From contig DMHA01000296.1 of NCBI GenBank assembly GCA_003449615.1, positions 1 to 5,010 of the forward strand: a stretch of DNA of 5,010 nt, written 5' to 3'. The position numbers were made by a program, and so were the translations under genes. Shown here in pieces: positions 1 to 5,010 of this stretch. Source of the stretch: Flavobacterium sp. (GTDB taxonomy: Bacteria > Bacteroidota > Bacteroidia > Flavobacteriales > Flavobacteriaceae). Position 1 is the first letter of the stretch. Each line of letters begins with the position of its first letter. Below the pieces are notes generated by a model, which saw only the letters and a list, made by a program, of their open reading frames with translations, was not told where the DNA came from and made no database searches.

Positions 1-3
1 TAA

Positions 4-23
4 ACGATTAACCGATTAATCGT
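4..23. repeat. Inverted repeat (hairpin) just before the ddl start
   Basis: Bases 4-11 (ACGATTAA) and 16-23 (TTAATCGT) are perfect reverse complements around the four-base loop CCGA. They could form an 8-bp stem ending five bases before the ddl ATG. The same stretch also reads as a direct repeat of CGATTAA (5-11 and 14-20 after the intervening C). No T-run follows, so it is not a typical intrinsic terminator. It could be an operator, an RNA structure affecting ddl translation, or chance in AT-rich DNA. The structure is seen directly; any role is inference. Confidence 0.45.
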
Positions 24-28
24 ATAAA

Positions 29-1000
29 ATGAAAAACATTGCCATCATAATGGGCGGATATTCAAGCGAATACAAAATCTCCTTAATCAGCGGAAACGTG
101 GTCTATCAATATCTTGACAAAACCAAATACAACGGATTTAGAATTCATATTTTCAAAGAAAAATGGGTCTATGTGGACGATAACGAAGCTGAATTTCCTA
201 TCGATAAAAACGATTTTTCGACAACAGTTAACGGAACAAAAATCAGTTTCGACTGTGTTTTCAACGCCATTCACGGAACTCCCGGCGAAGATGGTTTGAT
301 GCAGGCCTATTTCGAATTAATTGGAATGTCGCAAACTTCCTGCGATTATTATCAATCGGCTTTGACCTTCAACAAACGCGATATGCTTTCGGTCTTGAAA
401 CCTTACGGAATCAAAACCGCTACTTCTTATTATTTGAACCAAGGAGAACACATCAATACTGCCGAAATCGTAAAAAAAGTAGGTTTGCCTTGTTTCGTAA
501 AACCCAACAAATCGGGTTCTAGTTTTGGAATTTCAAAAGTTAAAACCCAAGCCGAATTGCCCATCGCCATTCAGGTGGCTTACCAAGAAGACAACGAAAT
601 CATCATTGAAAGTTTCCTCGATGGTACCGAAGTTTCGGTTGGCGTTATCAATTATCAAGGAGAAATAATCGTTTTGCCCATCACCGAAATAGTTTCAGAA
701 AACGACTTTTTCGATTATGAAGCCAAATATCAAGGCAAATCTCAGGAAATTACGCCTGCCAGAATCTCCGATGAAATGACCCAAAAAGTGAGTGAAGTAG
801 CCAAACGGGCTTATGAAGTTTTGAAAATGAAAGGATTTTCTAGAAGCGAATTCATCTTCGTTGATGGCGAACCTTTTATGCTCGAAATGAATACAATCCC
901 TGGACTGACCACCGAAAGTTTAATTCCGCAACAGGCCAAAGCTGCCGGAATTTCTTTGGAGGATTTGTTTAGTAATGCTATTGAATTGGCTTTGGCTTAA
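29..1000 (+). CDS. ddl: D-alanine--D-alanine ligase
   Basis: Cytoplasmic ATP-grasp enzyme that joins two D-alanines using ATP and Mg2+, giving the dipeptide that MurF adds to the peptidoglycan precursor. The 323-residue protein is of normal family length. The N-terminal domain carries the GGYSSEYKIS motif (residues 9-18, with the substrate-site Glu14) and the HGTPGEDG motif (82-89). The ATP-grasp part shows FVKPNKSGSSFG (156-167), with Ser164 matching the conserved catalytic-loop serine. It continues with ESFLDGTEVSVGV (194-206), FFDYEAKY (227-234) and the metal-binding C-terminal block LEMNTIPG (285-292, Glu286 and Asn288). The second strand-region ligand, usually Asp in an R-x-D pattern, reads R-S-E here (Arg272, Glu274), a conservative change. 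The ATG at 29 places the conserved GG motif right after the first beta strand, as expected. No Shine-Dalgarno is visible, which is common in this phylum. Family assignment is very secure. Confidence 0.97.
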   Translation: MKNIAIIMGGYSSEYKISLISGNVVYQYLDKTKYNGFRIHIFKEKWVYVDDNEAEFPIDKNDFSTTVNGTKISFDCVFNAIHGTPGEDGLMQAYFELIGMSQTSCDYYQSALTFNKRDMLSVLKPYGIKTATSYYLNQGEHINTAEIVKKVGLPCFVKPNKSGSSFGISKVKTQAELPIAIQVAYQEDNEIIIESFLDGTEVSVGVINYQGEIIVLPITEIVSENDFFDYEAKYQGKSQEITPARISDEMTQKVSEVAKRAYEVLKMKGFSRSEFIFVDGEPFMLEMNTIPGLTTESLIPQQAKAAGISLEDLFSNAIELALA

Positions 1001-1059
1001 AAAGATTTTTGAATACGGTTATAGAAAACAGAAAATGACAAATTTATACCTTCTAGGAA

Positions 1060-1758
1060 ATGATCTCAGATAGAAATTTAGCACGAATTGCAGGCTTTTG
1101 CTATTTAATTGTTATAGCAACTGGTTTGTTTTCAGAAGTTTTTGTAAGGCAATCATTAAGAGTGCCAAACGATGCATTGGCAACTGCACACAATATTCAA
1201 ACCAATGAATTGCTTTTTCGTTGGGGTTTTGTGTCTGATCTTATCAATTTTGTAGTTGGTCTGCCCACAATATTGATAATTTATCACTTTTTCAAAAAGT
1301 CAAATAAGATGCTACTGCAAATTGCTTTGGCATTAGTTATTATTCAAACGGCAATTATTGCAGTCAATCTTTTAAATCAAATTACACCCTTATTGCTATT
1401 GAGTAATGACACTTACTTAAATACTTTTCAAGAAAACCAACTAGCCACACTTTCCCTTTTGTCCTTAAATATTCAATCACAAGGTTATGGAATTGGTTTG
1501 GTATTCTTCGGATTTTATTGTATTTTAATTGGTTATGTAATTTTCAAAACCAATGCAATACCTAAAATTATTGGAATAGCTTATGCCATAGCAGGTCTAT
1601 GCTACTTGATTAATAGTTTTACAATGTTTCTCTCAAAAGGATTTGTGAATCCGCTTTTCCTTTACCTTGCAATTCCAATTTTCATAGGCGAACTAAGTCT
1701 TTGTTTGTGGTTGCTCTTAAAAGGTATTGACATAAAAAAATTAGAAAACATCAGATGA
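1060..1758 (+). CDS. DUF4386 family integral membrane protein
   Basis: A 232-residue, very hydrophobic protein matching the DUF4386 family, whose function is unknown. The N-terminal NLARIAGFCYLIVIATG (6-22) is the typical family opening, a short charged start running straight into the first helix. I see about six membrane segments, near residues 9-28, 52-78, 84-106, 143-163, 168-190 and 196-221. A short basic tail (KGIDIKKLENIR) closes the protein. The region around 110-140 is a polar, leucine-rich loop. The start at 1060 is preceded by AGGAA directly against the ATG, too close for a normal Shine-Dalgarno. An upstream ATG at 1035 is in another frame and stops at 1071-1073. The gene lies 59 bases after ddl and 53 before the TMEM175-like gene. 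A sampled 60-base line (1321-1380) has 17 G/C against 22 in a sampled ddl line (61-120), so it looks AT-richer. No role can be deduced from sequence beyond membrane location. Confidence 0.85.
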   Translation: MISDRNLARIAGFCYLIVIATGLFSEVFVRQSLRVPNDALATAHNIQTNELLFRWGFVSDLINFVVGLPTILIIYHFFKKSNKMLLQIALALVIIQTAIIAVNLLNQITPLLLLSNDTYLNTFQENQLATLSLLSLNIQSQGYGIGLVFFGFYCILIGYVIFKTNAIPKIIGIAYAIAGLCYLINSFTMFLSKGFVNPLFLYLAIPIFIGELSLCLWLLLKGIDIKKLENIR

Positions 1759-1763
1759 AATTT

Positions 1764-1796
1764 TTAACCCATTGGTTAATATCAACGACAATTGAT
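1764..1796. repeat. Two adjacent short inverted repeats between membrane genes
   Basis: Bases 1764-1769 (TTAACC) and 1774-1779 (GGTTAA) pair around the loop CATT. Directly after it, 1781-1785 (ATCAA) and 1792-1796 (TTGAT) pair around a six-base loop. They sit between the DUF4386 stop and the TMEM175-like start. The stems are only 6 and 5 bp and no T-run follows, so this is not a convincing terminator. Possible regulator site or chance. Confidence 0.3.
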
Positions 1797-1811
1797 TAAA
1801 ATAAATAAAAT

Positions 1812-2387
1812 ATGAACAAAAACAGACTCGAAGCCTTTAGCGATGGCGTTTTAGCCATTATTATTACCATAATGATTTTGGAAATAAAAGTGCCTGAAAA
1901 CAACACTTTCGAATCTTTGAAACCTTTAATTCCTGTTATTTTGAGTTATGTGTTGAGTTTTGCATATATTGGTATTTATTGGAACAATCACCATCACATG
2001 TTTCAGGTGGTAAAAAAAGTCAATGGTTCCGTTTTATGGGGCAATCTTTTTTTACTTTTTTGGTTGTCCTTGATTCCTTTTGGCACGAGTTGGATTGGTT
2101 CGCAACATTTTGCAGCAGTCCCGATGAGTGTTTACGGATTTATTCTGCTAATGTGTGCTGCCTCCTATTTTTCACTACAAAATAGCATTATTAAACTCGA
2201 AGGCAAGGATTCCGCTTTATACCGTGCAGTTGAAAAAGATGTCAAAGGTAAAATATCTTTAGTTTGCTATATTTTGGCAATTCCTATGGCATTTGTTTCT
2301 CCTTGGATTTCTGGATTGCTTTACACCACGGTTGCCCTAATTTGGATTATTCCCGATAGGAGAATTGAAAAACAAATAAATAAATAA
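1812..2387 (+). CDS. TMEM175 family (DUF1211) putative potassium channel
   Basis: A 191-residue membrane protein with the family signature at its N-terminus: RLEAFSDGV (5-13) followed by the pore-lining first helix AIIITIMILEIKVP (15-28). In characterised bacterial TMEM175 proteins the R-x-x-x-F-S-D-G motif in the first helix is essential. The subunits form a tetramer with a hydrophobic constriction made by helix-1 side chains instead of the classic TVGYG filter, and they conduct K+. Six membrane segments can be drawn, near 12-27, 39-58, 74-94, 104-122, 148-165 and 167-181. A histidine-rich stretch WNNHHHMF (57-64) ends helix 2, as is common in the family. The length agrees with a single bacterial six-helix unit. 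The start at 1812 is fixed by the motif, which begins five residues in. The stop lies two bases before the coaD ATG, suggesting co-transcription and perhaps translational coupling. Channel activity is inferred from the family. Confidence 0.88.
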   Translation: MNKNRLEAFSDGVLAIIITIMILEIKVPENNTFESLKPLIPVILSYVLSFAYIGIYWNNHHHMFQVVKKVNGSVLWGNLFLLFWLSLIPFGTSWIGSQHFAAVPMSVYGFILLMCAASYFSLQNSIIKLEGKDSALYRAVEKDVKGKISLVCYILAIPMAFVSPWISGLLYTTVALIWIIPDRRIEKQINK

Positions 2388-2389
2388 TA

Positions 2390-2848
2390 ATGAGAAAAGC
2401 CATATTTCCTGGATCGTTTGACCCCATTACTTTAGGTCACGAAGATATTATCAGAAGAGGGATTCCCCTTTTTGACCAAATTGTAATTGCCATTGGTGTC
2501 AATGCTGAGAAAAAATATATGTTTTCTCTTGAAGAAAGAAAACGTTTTGTGGAGGAAACTTTCAAAGACGAACCGAAAGTTACCGTTATCGTTTACGAAG
2601 GTTTGACAATAGAACTTTGTCATAAAATAAAGGCCAATTTCATCCTTCGGGGTCTCCGAAATCCAGCCGATTTTGAGTTCGAAAAAGCCATTGCCCACAC
2701 CAACAGGCGATTGTCTAAAATAGAAACTGTCTTTCTTTTGACCGCTGCAAAAACATCTTTCATCAGTTCCAGCATCGTCCGAGATGTAATACGACATAAA
2801 GGGGAATATGAAATTTTGGTTCCTGAAGCGGTAAGAGTTAAAAAATAG
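2390..2848 (+). CDS. coaD: Phosphopantetheine adenylyltransferase
   Basis: Cytoplasmic nucleotidyltransferase for the penultimate step of coenzyme A synthesis: 4'-phosphopantetheine + ATP gives dephospho-CoA + pyrophosphate. The 152-residue length is typical for the bacterial hexameric enzyme. It opens with the family block AIFPGSFDPITLGHEDII (4-21), which contains the T-x-G-H nucleotide-binding motif at Thr14-His17. Further conserved parts are LRGLRNPADFEFE (86-98) and the second ATP-site signature ISSSIVRD (125-132, with Ser-Ser-Ser and Arg131). No key residue is missing. The ATG at 2390 sits two bases past the TAA of the upstream channel gene, in the string TAATAATG, so the ribosome could reinitiate. 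No separate promoter is evident in that gap, so coaD probably depends on transcription through the upstream genes or on a promoter inside them. Confidence 0.97.
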   Translation: MRKAIFPGSFDPITLGHEDIIRRGIPLFDQIVIAIGVNAEKKYMFSLEERKRFVEETFKDEPKVTVIVYEGLTIELCHKIKANFILRGLRNPADFEFEKAIAHTNRRLSKIETVFLLTAAKTSFISSSIVRDVIRHKGEYEILVPEAVRVKK

Positions 2849-2862
2849 TGCTTCCTATAAAT

Positions 2863-2893
2863 TTGTAAAAGGCTTCAATTAACACTACTTTCG
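2863..2893 (+). promoter_or_regulatory. Putative Bacteroidota-type promoter of the PhnA gene
   Basis: TTG at 2863-2865 is followed after 20 bases by TACTTTCG (2886-2893), one mismatch from the Bacteroidota -7 consensus TAnnTTTG. The usual spacing from the -33 TTG is about 19. Transcription would begin near 2898-2900 and leave a leader of roughly 15 bases before the ATG at 2914. An overlapping TAAATTTG at 2858-2865 matches the -7 box better but has no TTG at the right distance. Promoter activity is inferred from the consensus. Confidence 0.5.
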
Positions 2894-2913
2894 CAAAAAA
2901 TTAGACAAAAAAA

Positions 2914-3474
2914 ATGGAAAGAACATTAAATAAACGCAGCGAATCGAAATGCGAACTTTGTGCAGCCACCGAAAACCTAAAAGTTTACCAAGTTTTACCA
3001 ACCAAAAAAGGAGGCATTGACGAAAGTATTTTGGCTTGTTCCACATGCATAGACCAAATTGAAAATCCTGGAAATGAAGACCAAAATCATTGGCGTTGTT
3101 TAAACGAAAGTATGTGGAGCGAACACATTCCAGTACAAGTAGTTTCGTGGCGGATGCTGAAACGTTTGGGAAACAACGAATTAGCTGAACAAATGTATCT
3201 TGACGAAGACAGTTTAGCTTGGGCTCAAGCCACAGGCGAAGGAGAAGAAGACGAAGACAAAGTAATACACCGAGATAGTAACGGAGTGATTCTTTCCGCT
3301 GGAGATTCAGTAGTTTTAATCAAAGATTTGAAAGTAAAAGGCTCGAGTATGGTTGCCAAACAAGGAACTGCGGTTCGCAACATCAGGTTGGACCACGAAA
3401 ATGCTGAATATATAGAAGGTAGAGTTGATGGTCAAACTATCGTGATTATAACACAATACGTGAAGAAAATTTAG
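2914..3474 (+). CDS. PhnA/YjdM-like zinc-ribbon protein
   Basis: A 186-residue soluble protein of the PhnA domain family. The N-terminal part has a zinc ribbon with two CxxC pairs, CELC (Cys13, Cys16) and CSTC (Cys42, Cys45). The C-terminal part, about 119-186, is the family's SH3-like domain: RDSNGVILSAGDSVVLIKDL, then KVKGSS and a run ending at QYVKKI. Between them, residues about 50-118 form an extra stretch ending in the acidic run EGEEDEDK (109-116). E. coli YjdM is about 111 residues with the two parts nearly adjacent, so this is the longer version. YjdM was once named PhnA because it lies near the phosphonate operon, but it is not the phosphonoacetate hydrolase of the same name, and its biochemical role is unsettled. 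No phosphonate gene is nearby here. The gene lies 65 bases after coaD and probably has its own promoter. Start ATG follows an A-rich leader. Confidence 0.88.
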   Translation: MERTLNKRSESKCELCAATENLKVYQVLPTKKGGIDESILACSTCIDQIENPGNEDQNHWRCLNESMWSEHIPVQVVSWRMLKRLGNNELAEQMYLDEDSLAWAQATGEGEEDEDKVIHRDSNGVILSAGDSVVLIKDLKVKGSSMVAKQGTAVRNIRLDHENAEYIEGRVDGQTIVIITQYVKKI

Positions 3475-3480
3475 ACGGAA

Positions 3481-3501
3481 GTTAGAAGTTAGAAGTTAAA
3501 A
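3481..3501. repeat. Three tandem copies of a 7-base unit (GTTAGAA)
   Basis: Copies at 3481-3487 and 3488-3494 are identical (GTTAGAA), and the third at 3495-3501 is GTTAAAA with one change. The run starts six bases after the PhnA stop codon. Short runs of this AAGTTAGAAGTTAG type recur between genes in some Flavobacterium genomes, as I recall, so this may be a dispersed simple repeat. It has no hairpin and does not look like a terminator. Confidence 0.7.
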
Positions 3502-3610
3502 GTAATTATTGTCCACCAAATTAGTACTTATTAAACATATATTTTTATATTTGAGATCTATTAAATTGGATGTATTTATAACAATATCTGCTAGAAAACC
3601 CTATCATTTA

Positions 3611-3641
3611 TTGGTTTAAGATATTATTAATTTAATTTTTG
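3611..3641 (+). promoter_or_regulatory. Possible eutB promoter
   Basis: TTG at 3611-3613 is followed after 19 bases by TAATTTTTG (3633-3641), which resembles TAnnTTTG with one extra base. It would start transcription near 3646-3650, close to the eutB ATG at 3670. A perfect TATATTTG at 3546-3553 is an alternative -7 box but lacks a TTG at the right distance. The spacer is very AT-rich, so such matches are expected by chance. No cobalamin riboswitch or convincing terminator was recognised in 3475-3669. Confidence 0.3.
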
Positions 3642-3669
3642 TTTCTGGATGAATTATGGCTAATCAATA

Positions 3670-5010
3670 ATGTACAAACACACTGTCAATACTACTGTTT
3701 TTGTTTTCGATACTTTAGCCGAATTAATGGCAAAAGCAACTCCTTTGCGTTCTGGTGATCAACTGGCAGGAATTGCAGCTCAATCCTACCAAGAACGAGT
3801 GGCTGCCCAAATGGCATTGGCTCAATTGCCCCTGAGTGAATTCGTGCATAATCCTTTAATTCCTTATGAAATTGATGAAGTAACACGCTTGATTATTGAC
3901 ACCCACGATCAAGAAAATTTCAAAAACATATCACATCTTACTGTAGGTGATTTTCGGAATTATTTACTGGATAATACAATACAAAAACAAGAATTAACCG
4001 CTTTGCAAAAAGCTATAACTCCTGAAATAGCTGCTGCTGTTTCAAAAATAATGAGCCTGCAAGATTTAATTCTGGTAAGTTCAAAATGTGAGGTGATTAC
4101 AAAATTTAGAAGTACTGTGGGTCTCAAAGGGCATTTATCCACTCGCCTTCAACCCAATCATCCAACTGATGATATCAAAGGAATTTTGGCTTCTGTAATT
4201 GATGGTTTATTTTATGGAAATGGTGATGCGCTGATTGGAATCAACCCTGCTTTTGACAATATAACTACTCAAATTAATTTATTGAAAATGCTGGACGATG
4301 TTCGAATGCAATATCATATTCCGACGCAGATGTGTATTCTCAGTCATATTACCAATACCATTATGGCAATAGAACAAGGTGCTCCTGTAGATTTGGTTTT
4401 TCAATCTATTGGTGGAACCGAAAAAACAAATGCCAGTTTCGGAATCAATTTGGCTATTTTAAAAGAAGGATATGAAGCAGCACAATCCTTATCCAGAGGA
4501 ACTATTGGAAAAAATTTGATGTATTTTGAAACCGGACAAGGCAGTTCGCTTTCTTCGAATTCAAATTACGGAATAGACCAGCAGACGCTCGAAGCCCGTG
4601 CTTATGCAGTAGCTCGTGCCTTTGATCCTTTTTTGGTAAATTCTGTGGTGGGTTTTATTGGTCCTGAATATTTATATGATGGTAAACAAATTATTAGAGC
4701 CGGACTAGAGGATCATTTTTGTGCCAAAATAATGGGATTGCCTATGGGTTGTGATATTTGTTATACGAATCATGCCGAAGCCGACCAAGATGATATGGAT
4801 GTTTTACTTACGCTCTTGGGAACAGCAGGTTGTAATTTTATCATGGGTATTCCGGGTTCTGATGACATAATGCTCAACTATCAAAGCACTTCGTTTCACG
4901 ATGCCTTATATATTCGGAAATTACTGGACTTGAAACCAGCACCTGAATTTGAAGAATGGCTCATCAAAATGGGAATTATGAATACCAAAAATGAACTTTT
5001 ACATTCCCAA
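3670..5010 (+). CDS. eutB: Ethanolamine ammonia-lyase large subunit, right end cut
   Basis: Large, catalytic subunit of adenosylcobalamin-dependent ethanolamine ammonia-lyase, which converts ethanolamine to acetaldehyde and ammonia in a complex with EutC. All 447 codons to the window edge are open. The E. coli protein is about 453 residues and this one has passed the conserved near-terminal EWLIKMGIM (429-437), so probably only about 5-15 codons are missing. Conserved blocks are LRSGDQLAG (26-34), STRLQPN (157-163), GDALIGINP (185-193), YFETGQGSSLS (285-295), VNSVVGFIGPEYLYD (323-337), RAGLEDHF (343-350) and CDICYTNHAEADQ (361-373). By alignment from memory, the substrate-contacting residues of the E. 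coli enzyme (Arg160, Gln162, Asn193, Glu287, Asp362) are all kept, as Arg159, Gln161, Asn192, Glu287 and Asp362. The ATG at 3670 is the first usable start, because the frame has a TAA at 3661-3663, and it gives an N-terminus aligned with the family. eutC should follow outside the window. Confidence 0.96.
   Translation, partial: MYKHTVNTTVFVFDTLAELMAKATPLRSGDQLAGIAAQSYQERVAAQMALAQLPLSEFVHNPLIPYEIDEVTRLIIDTHDQENFKNISHLTVGDFRNYLLDNTIQKQELTALQKAITPEIAAAVSKIMSLQDLILVSSKCEVITKFRSTVGLKGHLSTRLQPNHPTDDIKGILASVIDGLFYGNGDALIGINPAFDNITTQINLLKMLDDVRMQYHIPTQMCILSHITNTIMAIEQGAPVDLVFQSIGGTEKTNASFGINLAILKEGYEAAQSLSRGTIGKNLMYFETGQGSSLSSNSNYGIDQQTLEARAYAVARAFDPFLVNSVVGFIGPEYLYDGKQIIRAGLEDHFCAKIMGLPMGCDICYTNHAEADQDDMDVLLTLLGTAGCNFIMGIPGSDDIMLNYQSTSFHDALYIRKLLDLKPAPEFEEWLIKMGIMNTKNELLHSQ

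Noticed and set aside
1..3. TAA at the left edge as the stop codon of an upstream gene
   Set aside because: Three bases cannot establish a reading frame, so no partial gene is annotated.
1035..1073. A 12-codon frame overlapping the DUF4386 start
   Set aside because: It is short, in another frame, and has no conserved content. It is expected by chance in AT-rich sequence.
2432..2797. A 121-codon open frame on the - strand
   Set aside because: It lies entirely inside coaD, whose motifs are complete on the + strand. Its translation has no recognisable domain and is typical of a reverse-frame shadow.
2858..2865. TAAATTTG as the -7 box of the PhnA gene
   Set aside because: It matches the consensus, but there is no TTG about 19 bases upstream. 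The overlapping TTG with TACTTTCG gives a better overall arrangement and a short leader.
3475..3669. Cobalamin riboswitch or terminator in the spacer before eutB
   Set aside because: I looked because the enzyme uses adenosylcobalamin, but saw no B12-box-like core and no GC-rich stem followed by a T-run. The spacer is simply AT-rich.
3692..4142. Two open frames on the - strand of about 60 codons each (3692-3886 and 3960-4142)
   Set aside because: Both lie inside eutB, which is strongly conserved on the + strand, and their translations show no family features.

Overview
The window looks like chromosomal DNA of a member of the Bacteroidota, most likely Flavobacteriaceae (Flavobacterium-like). 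The evidence is AT-rich coding sequence, short A-rich translation starts without clear Shine-Dalgarno sequences, a TTG / TAnnTTTG-type promoter ahead of the PhnA gene, and the appearance of the proteins themselves. No rRNA, tRNA, CRISPR array, transposase or phage gene is visible.

Layout: six protein genes, all on the + strand, fill almost the whole window. Bases 1-28 are a short leader holding an 8-bp hairpin. D-alanine--D-alanine ligase (ddl, 29-1000) follows. Next come two small integral membrane protein genes, a DUF4386 family protein (1060-1758) and a TMEM175/DUF1211-type putative potassium channel (1812-2387). Phosphopantetheine adenylyltransferase (coaD, 2390-2848) starts two bases after the channel gene. 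A PhnA/YjdM-like zinc-ribbon protein (2914-3474) has its own likely promoter. After a 195-base AT-rich spacer with a short tandem repeat comes the ethanolamine ammonia-lyase large subunit (eutB, 3670 to the window end). eutB is open at the right edge, probably only some 5-15 codons short of complete.

Functionally this is mostly housekeeping. ddl supplies D-Ala-D-Ala for peptidoglycan, and coaD makes dephospho-CoA. The two membrane proteins between them are accessory: the DUF4386 gene is visibly AT-richer than ddl, and the channel gene is packed tightly against coaD. eutB begins a separate unit, presumably eutBC, for adenosylcobalamin-dependent breakdown of ethanolamine to acetaldehyde and ammonia. 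No microcompartment gene and no cobalamin riboswitch is visible in the part shown.

I do not see a convincing undescribed system. The points most worth a second look are the membrane-gene pair between ddl and coaD, the extended middle region of the PhnA protein, the Asp-to-Glu change at a presumed metal ligand of Ddl, and the small hairpins and repeats between genes.
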